Below are positions 28,429 to 37,513 of a stretch of DNA of 64,000 nucleotides, piece by piece. Under the pieces are notes generated by a model. It searched no databases and had not been told where the DNA came from. It saw only the letters and a program-made list of their open reading frames with translations. The first letter of the stretch is position 1; every line of letters starts with the position of its first letter. Made by a program: the position numbers and the translations under genes. The stretch is from an uncultured Gemmata sp. (lineage in GTDB: Bacteria > Planctomycetota > Planctomycetia > Gemmatales > Gemmataceae): assembly GCA_937924775.1 (NCBI GenBank), contig CALDUT010000007.1, positions 62,001 through 126,000 on the forward strand, given 5' to 3'.

Positions 28429-28932
28429 TCAGAACGGAATGGGGTCGTTGTTGCCGGAGGCGCCATGGCCGCTGTCGGGCCCGCCGCTGTCGTCGTCGTA
28501 GGGGTTATCCTCAACCGGCGGAGCCATGCGGCTGCCGCTGAGGGGGCGTCCGCTGCTGTCGTCACTGGACCGGCTGCCGAGGAATTCGAGGCTATCCACG
28601 ACCAGTTTGTGCTTCGAACGCTTCTGCCCGGTTTGTTTATCGTCCCAGGTTTCGTACACCAGGCGGCCTTCGAGGTAGAGCGAATCGCCCTTTTTCGCGT
28701 ACTGCTGAATGAGACTGACCAGATCCCGCTTGCTGTCGGGCCGGGAGTAGCATTCGCAGTCGATGTACAGTTGGTTGGGGTCTTTGTCCCAACCGCCTTG
28801 CTCGTTGCGGCGGCTACGGCCGACCGCGAAGCGGAACCGGATAACGCGGGTGCCACTATTGGGCAACGTACGCGGTTCCTCCGGGTTGTCGGTTAACCGA
28901 CCAATCAGCATCACTTTGTTCAAAGTCGCCAT
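28429..28932 (-). CDS. ssb: Single-stranded DNA-binding protein
   Basis: SSB coats single-stranded DNA during replication and repair. The OB fold spans residues 1-110 and starts MATLNKVMLIGRLTDNPE; SLYLEGRLVYETWDD lies within it. A flexible Gly/Ser/Asp-rich linker follows and the chain ends in DPIPF, the acidic tip that recruits partner proteins. Length 167 aa is typical. It is placed between rpsF and rplI as in many bacteria. Confidence 0.97.
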   Translation of the reverse strand: MATLNKVMLIGRLTDNPEEPRTLPNSGTRVIRFRFAVGRSRRNEQGGWDKDPNQLYIDCECYSRPDSKRDLVSLIQQYAKKGDSLYLEGRLVYETWDDKQTGQKRSKHKLVVDSLEFLGSRSSDDSSGRPLSGSRMAPPVEDNPYDDDSGGPDSGHGASGNNDPIPF

Positions 28933-29152
28933 GGCGCGACCTCCTCGTGGTTCACCCCGAAAGGGAAGGGTTCAAGCTACAGGTCAAGGATAATGGGGGA
29001 ACCGTCATTCAGGTTACGCCATAGTGCCCACTTGCTGCAATGTCGGTAGTGGGAGAAGTTTTCTAAGCCGTTGTTCGGCGTTTCTGGGAGGGCCCGGAAG
29101 GCCAGGTTTCTTGGCCTTCGCAGGTTTTCCCCAGCGAGGGGACAGGTCGGTC

Positions 29153-29653
29153 CTACTCGGGTTTTTCGGCCGTTTCGCGGCGGCGGCGACCGCTGCTTTC
29201 CCGGGGGGCTGCGGTCGTCGCGAGGCCCTCGTCGCCCAGCCCATCGGCCAGTGCCATCGGGTCGGTGGGTACGGCAGATTCATCGATCATACCGCGGAGG
29301 GCGAAGGCATTGCTGGGATCTTCCCGGGCGATGCGGAGAATTTCCTCTTGCCATTTGGGATGAATCCGCGTGGTCAGTTGCCGCAGCACCACGCCTTCTT
29401 GAATGGCGAAGTCGCGTTCGAGTTCGCCCTGCTTGGTGCTTTCCAGCGTGTAGTAGATGATGTGGTAGCTCCCCTTTTTCTGCTTGTTGATGGGGTAGGC
29501 CAGTTTATGGTTGTAATCCCACGGGCGGCTGATTTCGATATGGCCGCCGTGGCGCTCGATGAGGGCATGCAATTGCTGTTTGACCCCTTCGGCATCGGCC
29601 GAAACTTTGGTGGGGTCGAGCAGAAACAGTGTTTCGTAGAGTTTTTTCGCCAT
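29153..29653 (-). CDS. rpsF: 30S ribosomal protein bS6 with C-terminal extension
   Basis: bS6 sits on the 30S platform with S18. The core is plain: LYETLFLLDPTKVS at the start, HGGHIEISRPWDYNHKLAYPINKQKKGSYHIIYY, and IQEGVVLRQLTTRI. The 166 residues exceed the usual 95-135 because of a tail of about 60 residues that ends in a basic patch (SSGRRRRETAEKPE). It lies 221 bases before ssb and 126 bases after pth. Confidence 0.95.
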   Translation of the reverse strand: MAKKLYETLFLLDPTKVSADAEGVKQQLHALIERHGGHIEISRPWDYNHKLAYPINKQKKGSYHIIYYTLESTKQGELERDFAIQEGVVLRQLTTRIHPKWQEEILRIAREDPSNAFALRGMIDESAVPTDPMALADGLGDEGLATTAAPRESSGRRRRETAEKPE

Positions 29654-29779
29654 ATCGTTCTCGGGGTTGGTCCGCGTGGGCAGACGCGGTGGTTACTATG
29701 GTTCGGGTGGGGAACAATTGCCTTCTGGGGCTTATTCCCGCACGACCCCGCTGGCCCACACAGCGGGGAGCAACCGATT

Positions 29780-30460
29780 TCAGGGCTGGTTGTCGATGCC
29801 GCTCGGGGGTGAAGTCGCGTCGTTTGGGGGGGGGGGCGGCTTCTCCCGCGGGCCGTCTTTGTTGGGTTTCTCCGGTTTCTGGGGTTTCTTCTCTAGGGCC
29901 GCCTCGCCGGCGTTGAATTGGTTCATCGCGGCTTGGATACCCTGGCGGATGAAGACCACAACCGCTTGGGCGGCCGTGGCGATGGCGGTGTCGATCGTCG
30001 GCCGCTCGCTGGGGCGAAATTTTGACAGCACATGATCGACCGCGTCAAAACTCGGTGGGCCGATGCCGATCCGCAGCCGGGCATAGGCTGTGGTTCCGAG
30101 TTGTTCTTGGATGTTCCGCAGCCCATTTTGCCCACCGTGGCTGCCTTGGGCTCGCAGGCGGAGTTTGCCCAACGGCAGGTTGATGTCGTCGCAGATGACC
30201 AGCAGTTTCTCGAGCGGAACTTTGTAAAAGTCGAGGATCGCTCGCACCGCACGGCCGCTGAGGTTCATGAACGTCAGCGGTTTGACCAACAAGACGGTTT
30301 CGTCGCCTTCTTTTGTTTCCGCGATCAGGGCCTGGAATTTTTCGCGAAACGGCAAGCTGGCGGGGGCGGCCGCGAGGTAATCGATCACCTCGAAACCGAC
30401 GTTGTGCCGTGTCCCGGCGTACTGGGCACCGGGATTTCCAAGGCCGACGATCACTTTCAT
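29780..30460 (-). CDS. pth: Peptidyl-tRNA hydrolase
   Basis: Frees tRNA from peptidyl-tRNA that drops off the ribosome. The N-terminus VIVGLGNPGAQYAGTRHNVGF carries the catalytic histidine in TRHNVG; the second signature is KPLTFMNLSGRAV, and the third LRLRAQGSHGGQNGLRNI holds a further key histidine. The fold ends near residue 190; a Lys/Pro-rich tail of about 35 residues is extra. It lies between rplY and rpsF, a common arrangement. Confidence 0.97.
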   Translation of the reverse strand: MKVIVGLGNPGAQYAGTRHNVGFEVIDYLAAAPASLPFREKFQALIAETKEGDETVLLVKPLTFMNLSGRAVRAILDFYKVPLEKLLVICDDINLPLGKLRLRAQGSHGGQNGLRNIQEQLGTTAYARLRIGIGPPSFDAVDHVLSKFRPSERPTIDTAIATAAQAVVVFIRQGIQAAMNQFNAGEAALEKKPQKPEKPNKDGPREKPPPPPNDATSPPSGIDNQP

Positions 30461-30567
30461 AACAGGTGGCGGTAGTCTGGGGAGAAACCGTCAGCCAACG
30501 CCGGTAATCGCTGGAGATCCATCCTCGGGTGGGACCCGGCCCTCTGTGGGCCAGAAGGGAGGGTCGG

Positions 30568-31209
30568 TTACTTCTCGTCGGCTTCTTCTTCGGTCTTCTT
30601 CTCCTTCTTGATCACTTCGGGGCCAGCGCCCGGTTCGGCCGGTGCCGCGGGGGCCGCTTCCATACCCGGCAGTTTCAGTTGGACGACCACGGCATCAGGG
30701 GATTCCAAGACTTTCACCCCTTCGGGCAGTTGCAATTCCCGAACGTGGATCGGGGCTCCGAGGGTCAGGTTCGTGAGGTCGATGCGGATGGCTTCCGGGA
30801 TATTCCCCAACGGGCACTCGATGTGCAGGCTGTGGAGCGGTTGGTCGAGAACGCCGCCCCCGGTGGCTTTGGGCGTGTTCCGCAGTTCCACTGGGACCGT
30901 CACGCGGACCAGCTCCGTCCGGTCTTTCCGCTCGAAATCCACATGAATCATGGATTTGCCGAGGTAATCCCATTGGACTTCGCGGATCAGCACGGTTTCG
31001 GAGCGGCCGTTGAGTTCCAAATCCAGCACGCGCGCATGGTGAACGCGAATGGCCCGGTCAAGGGCATCCGCGGGTACGGCGACCGCGACATTCTCCTGCT
31101 TGTGACCGTAGAGGATGCCAGGGACCAGCCCTTGCTTACGCAGTTTGGCGGCTGCCCGCGAGCCGCGTTCGGTTCGGGGCGTCGCTTTCAGTGTCACGGA
31201 TTCTGACAT
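30568..31209 (-). CDS. rplY: 50S ribosomal protein bL25, Ctc form
   Basis: General stress/Ctc-type bL25 that binds 5S rRNA. The N-terminal domain has TPRTERGSRAAAKLRKQGLVPGILYG and the TL-type C-terminal beta domain follows (PLHSLHIECPLGNIPEAIRIDLTNL). The tail is acidic and lysine-rich (KKEKKTEEEADEK). The 213 residues match the long form. It is the first gene of the group, so the promoter should lie in 31210-31400. Confidence 0.95.
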   Translation of the reverse strand: MSESVTLKATPRTERGSRAAAKLRKQGLVPGILYGHKQENVAVAVPADALDRAIRVHHARVLDLELNGRSETVLIREVQWDYLGKSMIHVDFERKDRTELVRVTVPVELRNTPKATGGGVLDQPLHSLHIECPLGNIPEAIRIDLTNLTLGAPIHVRELQLPEGVKVLESPDAVVVQLKLPGMEAAPAAPAEPGAGPEVIKKEKKTEEEADEK

Positions 31210-31400
31210 GCTCCATCCCTCACGAACTCGCTACTCTCGCCGGGTTCTGGGTCCAGTCAGCCGGCTACCCTCGCTGAGTCGCTCGTGTGCCGTTTCGAGG
31301 GCCGCCTGTGGGCCCGACAATCGTATTCAGATGGTTAATTATGGAAGTTGCGCTAGCGACCGACAAGAGCCGCGGGGAAATTCCCATCGCCGCGTGGGGG

Positions 31401-31417
31401 TGTCGGATTTTCCGACA
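31401..31417 (-). terminator. 17-bp palindrome after the FHA gene
   Basis: TGTCGGATTTTCCGACA lies five bases past the stop of the FHA gene and can form a 7-bp stem. A near copy with the same G-rich left flank occurs at 39999-40015. It is likely an mRNA end hairpin of a small dispersed family. Confidence 0.45.
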
Positions 31418-31422
31418 GCGGT

Positions 31423-32901
31423 TCAGAGCCGGTGGCTGACCGGCTCGAGGGCGAATGTGAAGGCTTCGCAGGAAACCACCGCGGGCAGTGGCAGGATGGC
31501 CCGGTCGTGGTAACAGCCATCTTCGACGTGGAAACTCATGTCGGGAACACGAATGGCCAAGCCATCCTTGGAGCGATAGATCAGGACCGGCTGTTCGAGG
31601 TGGGGCAACACGATGTGGGCTTCCGGGGCCGGGCCAAGGATCAGTTCATTGCCCATGAGCAAAACGCCGTCCACGGCTACCGGCAAGCGGTGTCCGCTTG
31701 TCAGTTCCAAGCGGGCCGTGGAACTGATGGGGACCGGCTTGTGGAAGAGAAACTGACAGCTCGAACCGAGGGTGACACGGTCGCCGGCCGACAGAAAGCC
31801 GCGTTGGGTCTCTGCGCCGTTGAGGCGAATCCCGCGGTTGGATTCGATGACATACCCTTCGCCATCGCGGATCACTTCGGCATGGGTTCGGGAAACATCG
31901 GCAAACAGCGGGACATCCACCGGAGCCTCGGCCGTGGCCTGACCGAAGGTCACCCGTTGTGACAAACAGACCAAATAGCCGCCAATCCCATCAACCCACA
32001 GCAAAAACCGTTTGGGTAAAGCCACGCCAGCGCTCGAGGAGAGCATGGCGACGGCAGCTCCGCGTGATGCGGACTGAAGGCCCCGGCGGCCATGAGCGGG
32101 GCGGGGCGGCTGTTGCGTATCGCGCTGGGTTTCTCGGGGGGGGCGGGCCACAGCGGGGGCTGAGTTCTCCGCGTCGCTGAGGATGTGCAGCTCCACGGTT
32201 TCCGGGACGGCCATCATCCAGGCTTTCCCGCGAATGGCTTTTGCTTCGCGATGTTCTGGGGCGACGGCCAGCACTTCAGTGGCCCAGGCGATGGCGTCCC
32301 GCCAGCGTTGGGCGGCAGCGGCATCGTAGAGTCGGGCCACTGCTTCGCGGAAATGGGCGGCGCGGGTTTGCACCTCGTGGCAGTAGCGTTCATAACCGGT
32401 TTTGGGGGATGGCAAGCAGGGGGCCAGCCGTTCCAATTCCGCCAGCGCGCGGAGAAATTCCCCCTGATCGGCCAGTTCTTGGGCGTGAAGCCAATCCTGG
32501 GCGGCATCTTCCAACTGCTGCAAATCGGGGTGACGCACGCCATAATCGCGGCACTTCGCCATGTGGCCCAGGGCCTCGAGGGGCCGACCGGCTTCGAGCA
32601 TGGCCCGCACTTGCACGATAGCGAGTCTGGCCAGCGTCTGCCGCAGTTCGGCGACGGCCTGTTCCCCGGTGTTGAGGGCTTCCGCCGCAAGCAAATCCCG
32701 CCACGCCGCCTCGGGGTTATGCTGATCGAGAGCGTGCCGGGCCCGGGCCAGATAGGCCTTCACCACTTCGCGGGCCAATTTGTAAGCCCGGCGGTGACCC
32801 TCGGCCAACAGGGGTTCCAGTTTCCGGTGCGCGTCGTCCAGCCGCCCGGCGGCCAACGCCTCTTGGACCTGACGCAATACCAACCACGGCGACACGGCCA
32901 T
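31423..32901 (-). CDS. FHA-domain protein with helical-repeat N-terminus
   Basis: The start MAVSPWLVLRQVQEAL at 32901 is chosen because the longer frame upstream has no start signal. The 492-residue protein has a helical, TPR-like first half (about 1-230), a low-complexity linker, then a forkhead-associated domain near 310-395 (VSRTHAEVIRDGEGYVIESN and RGIRLNGAETQRGFLSAGDR). FHA domains bind phosphothreonine and usually serve Ser/Thr kinases. A further beta-rich module follows. The likely role is signalling with one of the genome's Ser/Thr kinases. Confidence 0.85.
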   Translation of the reverse strand: MAVSPWLVLRQVQEALAAGRLDDAHRKLEPLLAEGHRRAYKLAREVVKAYLARARHALDQHNPEAAWRDLLAAEALNTGEQAVAELRQTLARLAIVQVRAMLEAGRPLEALGHMAKCRDYGVRHPDLQQLEDAAQDWLHAQELADQGEFLRALAELERLAPCLPSPKTGYERYCHEVQTRAAHFREAVARLYDAAAAQRWRDAIAWATEVLAVAPEHREAKAIRGKAWMMAVPETVELHILSDAENSAPAVARPPRETQRDTQQPPRPAHGRRGLQSASRGAAVAMLSSSAGVALPKRFLLWVDGIGGYLVCLSQRVTFGQATAEAPVDVPLFADVSRTHAEVIRDGEGYVIESNRGIRLNGAETQRGFLSAGDRVTLGSSCQFLFHKPVPISSTARLELTSGHRLPVAVDGVLLMGNELILGPAPEAHIVLPHLEQPVLIYRSKDGLAIRVPDMSFHVEDGCYHDRAILPLPAVVSCEAFTFALEPVSHRL

Positions 32902-33136
32902 AACACGGCGACAGCGGGGAAATTGTGACCACAACCACCCTACTAGTGTATCACATTCCCCCCCGAACAACGACTCACGCGGGCCTTCGAGGGGCCAGAC
33001 CTAATTCTGGCTGGCTTTCAACTTTCCCACCGGCTATGCTGCAATCCTGGCGATATGATCTCTACCAACGTCGAACCCGCGGCGATTCGGGTTTCCCAGA
33101 ATCCACCGCGGCGTATGTTCGGCTAGGGAGGAAACC

Positions 33137-34225
33137 ATGGTCCGTTTAGCCCGTGGGGCGGCCTGCGGGGCGGCTCTGTTGATCGGCGGTTGGCTGATAC
33201 TGGAATTCGCCGGCGGGCAGGAGGGCTTCGCCGGTGGCCTGGCCAAGCCCGGTAAAGGCCCCAAGGGCGAGAAGGAGGATAAAGCCCATCCCGAAGACAA
33301 AGCCGTGTACAAAACCCTCGAAAAAGCCAGCAAAGGCTTCGAAACCGAACGGGACAAGTGGCTCAAGGAGCTGAATAAAGCCTTTCCGGGCCAAGTCAGT
33401 CCCGGGCAAACGCGGCACGACTTTGAACAATGGTACGATCTGCTCGCCGGCACGGGAGAATGGCAACGGCAGAAGGCCGCTAGCAAGCCCCTTGCCGAAC
33501 TGTTCGATCGTGTCGTGTATCGCCTGAGGCTCGGGGATGTACCGGCGATTGGGCGCGAGGAGTTTCTGGACTACGCCTGGCGGTATTTGCAACCGGGGGG
33601 GACGCCGCCGTGGAAAGATCCACTCGACGAGGTCCGCAAAGTCTTCCAACAACTCGATCGCGACACGAGCGGCTGGCTCGAAGCGGCCGAATGGCCGGAG
33701 CGTCTGCGAGCCAAAGTCCGCGACTTCGATGAAGATCGCGATGGCCGCATCAGTTTCGACGAATACCGGGCCTATTTCGAGGGGCGTGTCCTGAGACTGT
33801 CGGAAACCGGAACCGAAGACCCTCTGCCGCCGGCCACGCCCGCCCCCGGGGCTGGCGCGACCGTTCCTGCGGGGGCATTCCCTGGTCCAATTCGCTATGG
33901 GAAACTCCCCGACGGCTTGCCCTCGTGGTTTGTCGATCTCGATACCGACCGCGACGGGCAGATTTCCCTTTATGAATGGAAGTCGGAAGGTTATTCGCTC
34001 GCCGACTTTCAGGTCATGGACCTCAACGGCGATGGTCTACTGCCGCCTGAGGAATACCTCCGCTACCTCCGGTCCTTGCGCTCGCGGACCCCGGCAACAA
34101 CCGCGAATGGTCAGCCCGCTGCGGCCCCGGGGGTCGCGGTTGTTCCTCCGGCCTCAGGTCCGGGGAATGGAAATTCCGGCGGCGAACCGAACCGGGATTC
34201 TCCTCGCGTCAACACCCGGCGTTGA
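33137..34225 (+). CDS. Secreted EF-hand protein
   Basis: A 362-residue exported protein with a signal-anchor (residues 8-27). The middle is helical and Lys-rich. Two EF-hand pairs bind calcium: DRDTSGWLEAAEW and DEDRDGRISFDEY (about 175-220), and DTDRDGQISLYEW and DLNGDGLLPPEEY (about 270-315). The key Asp, Gly and Glu positions are intact in at least three loops. The C-terminus is Pro/Gly-rich. Such proteins are common in planctomycetes; partners are unknown. Confidence 0.85.
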   Translation: MVRLARGAACGAALLIGGWLILEFAGGQEGFAGGLAKPGKGPKGEKEDKAHPEDKAVYKTLEKASKGFETERDKWLKELNKAFPGQVSPGQTRHDFEQWYDLLAGTGEWQRQKAASKPLAELFDRVVYRLRLGDVPAIGREEFLDYAWRYLQPGGTPPWKDPLDEVRKVFQQLDRDTSGWLEAAEWPERLRAKVRDFDEDRDGRISFDEYRAYFEGRVLRLSETGTEDPLPPATPAPGAGATVPAGAFPGPIRYGKLPDGLPSWFVDLDTDRDGQISLYEWKSEGYSLADFQVMDLNGDGLLPPEEYLRYLRSLRSRTPATTANGQPAAAPGVAVVPPASGPGNGNSGGEPNRDSPRVNTRR

Positions 34226-34429
34226 GGCGGAGCCAGGCTTGGCAACCGAGCGAATCGCAGCGCAAGTTCTTTCCCCACGAGAAGTTTGGCATCAAAAAGC
34301 GACTCACCTGGTGTGAAGCGGTGATCCCCGGAATATTTTCTGCTTGCAGTACGCGGTTTTCGCGAGTAACCTGCAAGAACCTGCCAGAGAAGATTCCCCC
34401 CTGTGGACTTGCCCTCGGAAGTTCCTCCC

Positions 34430-35851
34430 ATGATCCGGGTTCTTGGTTACCCGACACGCGCCTGCGACGGGGTGACGCGTCGCGAACTGCTGCGGGCCGG
34501 CTCGTTGGCCGCCATGCTAGGAACAGCCGGCTTGAGAAGTCCGGGAGCGGCTCGGGCTTCCTCAGGGTCCGCCAAGCCTCGCAGCGCGCCGGCCCAAGCT
34601 GTCATCCTGCTAGATCTGTTTGGCGGCCCCAGTCATATCGACACCTTCGATATGAAGCCGAACGCTCCGGCGGAGATTCGCGGGGAATTCCAAAGCATTC
34701 CCACGGTGCTGCCGGGCTACCGGGTGTGCGAACACCTGCCGCTATTGGCTCAGCGGGTGAATCGTTTGGCGGTGGTCCGGACCGTGTCGCACCGGTACAA
34801 CTCGCACAACCCCTACGCTGTGATGACCGGCTTCGATGGTGGCCACGACCAAACCGACTACTTCGCCAAGCCGACGAACCATCCGAGCGTCCCGAGCGTT
34901 TGCCAGTACTTCGGCGTGGGTCGCGGGAAAGACCTGCCCGGTTATGTGATGCTCCCGGCCTACCCCGGCTACAGTCAAGGCTTACGCCGCGCCGGCCCCT
35001 ATGGCGGTTATCTCGGCCCTAAGTATGACCCGGTTTTTGCCACCGCCGATTCTTTCAGCGGACCTAATACCTCCAGCGACAAAGACTTCTACAACCCGCA
35101 TGTGCCGCTCATCGGCGAACCACGGCTGCCCAAACTCGACGGCGAGTTGACCCTCGACATTCTCAACGATCGCCGCTCACTTGTGCAACAACTCGAGGCG
35201 AAAGCCGCCGCGATCGATGCCCACAGCCACACCCTCCGCCGCGACGCCGCGTTCGATCTGCTGCTTTCGCCGAAAGCCAAAACGGCCTTTGATCTTTCGA
35301 AAGAACCGGCCAAACTCCGCGACCGTTACGGCCGTGATATTTTCGGTCAAAGCGTATTACTGGCCCGCCGTTTGGTGGAAGCCGGGGTGAGCTTCGTCAC
35401 CATCCACACCGAAGCCAAACCCAACGGCCACTGGGATACGCACGACAATAACTTCAATATGCTCAAGCACTTGCTGCTGCCGTTCCTGGATCGGGCCCTG
35501 TCGGCGCTGCTCGACGATCTGGAGAACCGCGGGCTTTTGGAAAGTACGCTGGTGGTCTGCACCGGGGATATGGGGCGCACGCCGAAGGTGAACGCCCGCG
35601 CGGGCCGCGACCACTGGACGCAATGCGGCTTTGCCCTGTTCGCAGGCGGCGGAACCCGGCCCGGTGTCATTTACGGCACCTCGGATAAGATCGCCGCGTA
35701 TCCGCTCGATCACCCCGTCAGTGCTGGTGATCTGGTGGCGACGGTCTACGACTTGGTCGGCGTCGATCCGGAAAGCACGGTACCCGATCATACCAACCGG
35801 CCCATCCATATATCGCATGGCGGCCAACCGATTCGGGGCATTTTGAAGTGA
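34430..35851 (+). CDS. DUF1501 protein, twin-arginine exported
   Basis: The ATG at 34430 has a GGAAG box eight bases upstream. A twin-arginine leader (TRRELLRAGSLAAMLGTAG) indicates folded export. DUF1501 belongs to the alkaline-phosphatase/sulfatase-like fold; the marks here are LLDLFGGPSHIDTFDMKPNAP near residue 60, LVVCTGDMGRTPKVNARAGRDHW and the closing PIHISHGGQPIRGIL. The family is very abundant in planctomycetes and often paired with a cytochrome-type DUF1549/1553 partner, which is absent here. 473 residues. Substrate unknown. Confidence 0.9.
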   Translation: MIRVLGYPTRACDGVTRRELLRAGSLAAMLGTAGLRSPGAARASSGSAKPRSAPAQAVILLDLFGGPSHIDTFDMKPNAPAEIRGEFQSIPTVLPGYRVCEHLPLLAQRVNRLAVVRTVSHRYNSHNPYAVMTGFDGGHDQTDYFAKPTNHPSVPSVCQYFGVGRGKDLPGYVMLPAYPGYSQGLRRAGPYGGYLGPKYDPVFATADSFSGPNTSSDKDFYNPHVPLIGEPRLPKLDGELTLDILNDRRSLVQQLEAKAAAIDAHSHTLRRDAAFDLLLSPKAKTAFDLSKEPAKLRDRYGRDIFGQSVLLARRLVEAGVSFVTIHTEAKPNGHWDTHDNNFNMLKHLLLPFLDRALSALLDDLENRGLLESTLVVCTGDMGRTPKVNARAGRDHWTQCGFALFAGGGTRPGVIYGTSDKIAAYPLDHPVSAGDLVATVYDLVGVDPESTVPDHTNRPIHISHGGQPIRGILK

Positions 35852-36029
35852 GAGAGTTCAGGACAAAGGTACACGCCGACCCGACAGCAGAACGCCAATG
35901 GCCCAGCTGATGGGGGAAAAAACGGTGTCGGACCGATCGCGAGAACCTTGGTATTGCGGCTTCCCCGCGTCAGGAATTTTGTCTGATAGGTTTGTGAAAA
36001 ACCGTCGAGGGTAAATCCGGGGGGGAATC

Positions 36030-37424
36030 ATGTTTCAGATCGGTGATGCGCGGCGATTGGGGCGGCGGGATTTCCTGCGGGTCGGTTCGTTGGCCCTCGG
36101 CGGCTTGTCGCTGCCGTGGCTGTTTCCTAGCGCCCAAGCGGGCACAAAACTGTCCGCGTATGGTAAACCGGTGACGGATAAGAGCGTCGTTTTCTTGTTC
36201 ATGCATGGTGGGCCGAGCCAATTCGAGACGTTTGACCCGAAGATGTCGGCTCCGGAGGAAATCCGCTCTGCGACCGGCGCGATTCGCACCGCCGTACCCG
36301 GCCTGAGCTTCGGCGGCAGCTTCCCCAAACTGGCCGAACGGGCCGACCGCTTGTGTATCGTGCGCTCGTTTGTGCCCGGCAACGGCAATCACGACATCAA
36401 AACCATCGTCGGCAAAGATTCGTTCGAGGCCAACATCGGCAGTGCCTACGCTAGCGCTGCAGGCAGCAGCCTGCCGAGTAACGGAATGCCGACCAATTGC
36501 ATCCTGTTCCCCCGTGCGGTGGATCCCGCCGCTGGGCCGGAGCAGAAAGGCTTTGGCAACTTCGTCTCCCACGGGCCCTTCCCGCCGCACACCGCCCCCT
36601 TCCAACCCGACGGCACCGGCTCGCTCAAAAGCGATATGAAGCTCAACATCCCGCTGGATCGTCTCGACGACCGCCGGGCCATGCTCGCGGCCTTCGACGC
36701 CGTCAAAGCCGGCATGGAGGAAACCTTCGACCGGCTCGATGATGCCCGGCAAAAGGCCCTCTCGATTCTGCTGAGCAATGTTGGCGAAGCCTTCGATGTG
36801 ACCCAAGAAGACCCCAAAATCGTCGACAAGTACGATACCGCCAAACTGTACGACGTCACTACGATCAACCGCAAGTGGAATAACTGGAAGCATTACACCG
36901 ACAACGCCAAAACCCTCGGCAAATTGATGCTGTTGGCGCGGCGGCTGGTCGAACGCGGGGCCGGCTTTGTGACCGTGACGACGAATTTCGTCTGGGACAT
37001 GCATGCGGACCAGAACAACGCCACGATGACCGAAGGCATGAGCTACATGGCCCCGCCGTTCGATCATGCGGTCAGTGTGTTCCTTGATGATCTGAAAGAC
37101 CGCGGTTTAGCCGATCGCGTGCTGCTGGTGGCCTGTGGGGAAATGGGCCGCACGCCGAAGATCAACAAGAACGCCGGTCGCGACCATTGGGGCGACCTCG
37201 GGCCGTTGCTTCTGGCCGGCGGCGGTCTGCCCGGCGGCGCGGTGATCGGCCAATCCACCGCCGACGGCGGTCGCCCGGCCAGTGATCCGGTGACCATCCC
37301 CAATCTCATCGGGACGATTCTGCACACGCTCTTCGACGTGGGCAAACTCCGCGTCCAACGCGGGGTCAGCCGCGAACTGCTAACGATGGCCGATTATGCC
37401 CCGATTCGTGGATTGCACAGCTGA
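36030..37424 (+). CDS. DUF1501 protein, twin-arginine exported (second copy)
   Basis: Second DUF1501 protein in tandem (464 aa), only distantly similar to the first. The twin-arginine leader is GRRDFLRVGSLALGGLSLPW. FLFMHGGPSQFETFDPKMSA and LVACGEMGRTPKINKNAGRDHWG are the family hallmarks. The gene is 178 bases after its neighbour, with its own GGGGGGAA box, so it may have its own promoter. It converges on the WD40 gene across a strong hairpin. Confidence 0.9.
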   Translation: MFQIGDARRLGRRDFLRVGSLALGGLSLPWLFPSAQAGTKLSAYGKPVTDKSVVFLFMHGGPSQFETFDPKMSAPEEIRSATGAIRTAVPGLSFGGSFPKLAERADRLCIVRSFVPGNGNHDIKTIVGKDSFEANIGSAYASAAGSSLPSNGMPTNCILFPRAVDPAAGPEQKGFGNFVSHGPFPPHTAPFQPDGTGSLKSDMKLNIPLDRLDDRRAMLAAFDAVKAGMEETFDRLDDARQKALSILLSNVGEAFDVTQEDPKIVDKYDTAKLYDVTTINRKWNNWKHYTDNAKTLGKLMLLARRLVERGAGFVTVTTNFVWDMHADQNNATMTEGMSYMAPPFDHAVSVFLDDLKDRGLADRVLLVACGEMGRTPKINKNAGRDHWGDLGPLLLAGGGLPGGAVIGQSTADGGRPASDPVTIPNLIGTILHTLFDVGKLRVQRGVSRELLTMADYAPIRGLHS

Positions 37425-37493
37425 CCCCGCCGGAGCCGGGAGCGGCATCTGGCCAGTATTTACCCAACGCGGAAATCGAAGAGATGGGTAACG

Positions 37494-37511
37494 GTCGGTC
37501 ATGTGACCGAC
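37494..37511. terminator. Terminator-like hairpin between DUF1501 and WD40 genes
   Basis: GTCGGTCATGTGACCGAC is a perfect 18-bp palindrome that ends two bases short of the WD40 stop, in a 90-base convergent gap. It could serve both strands. No T-run follows on either side. Confidence 0.5.
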
Positions 37512-37513
37512 GT

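Noticed and set aside
29014-29152. Small gene between rpsF and ssb (possible rpsR)
   Set aside because: The only frame there is an out-of-frame extension over rpsF and has no bS18 features.
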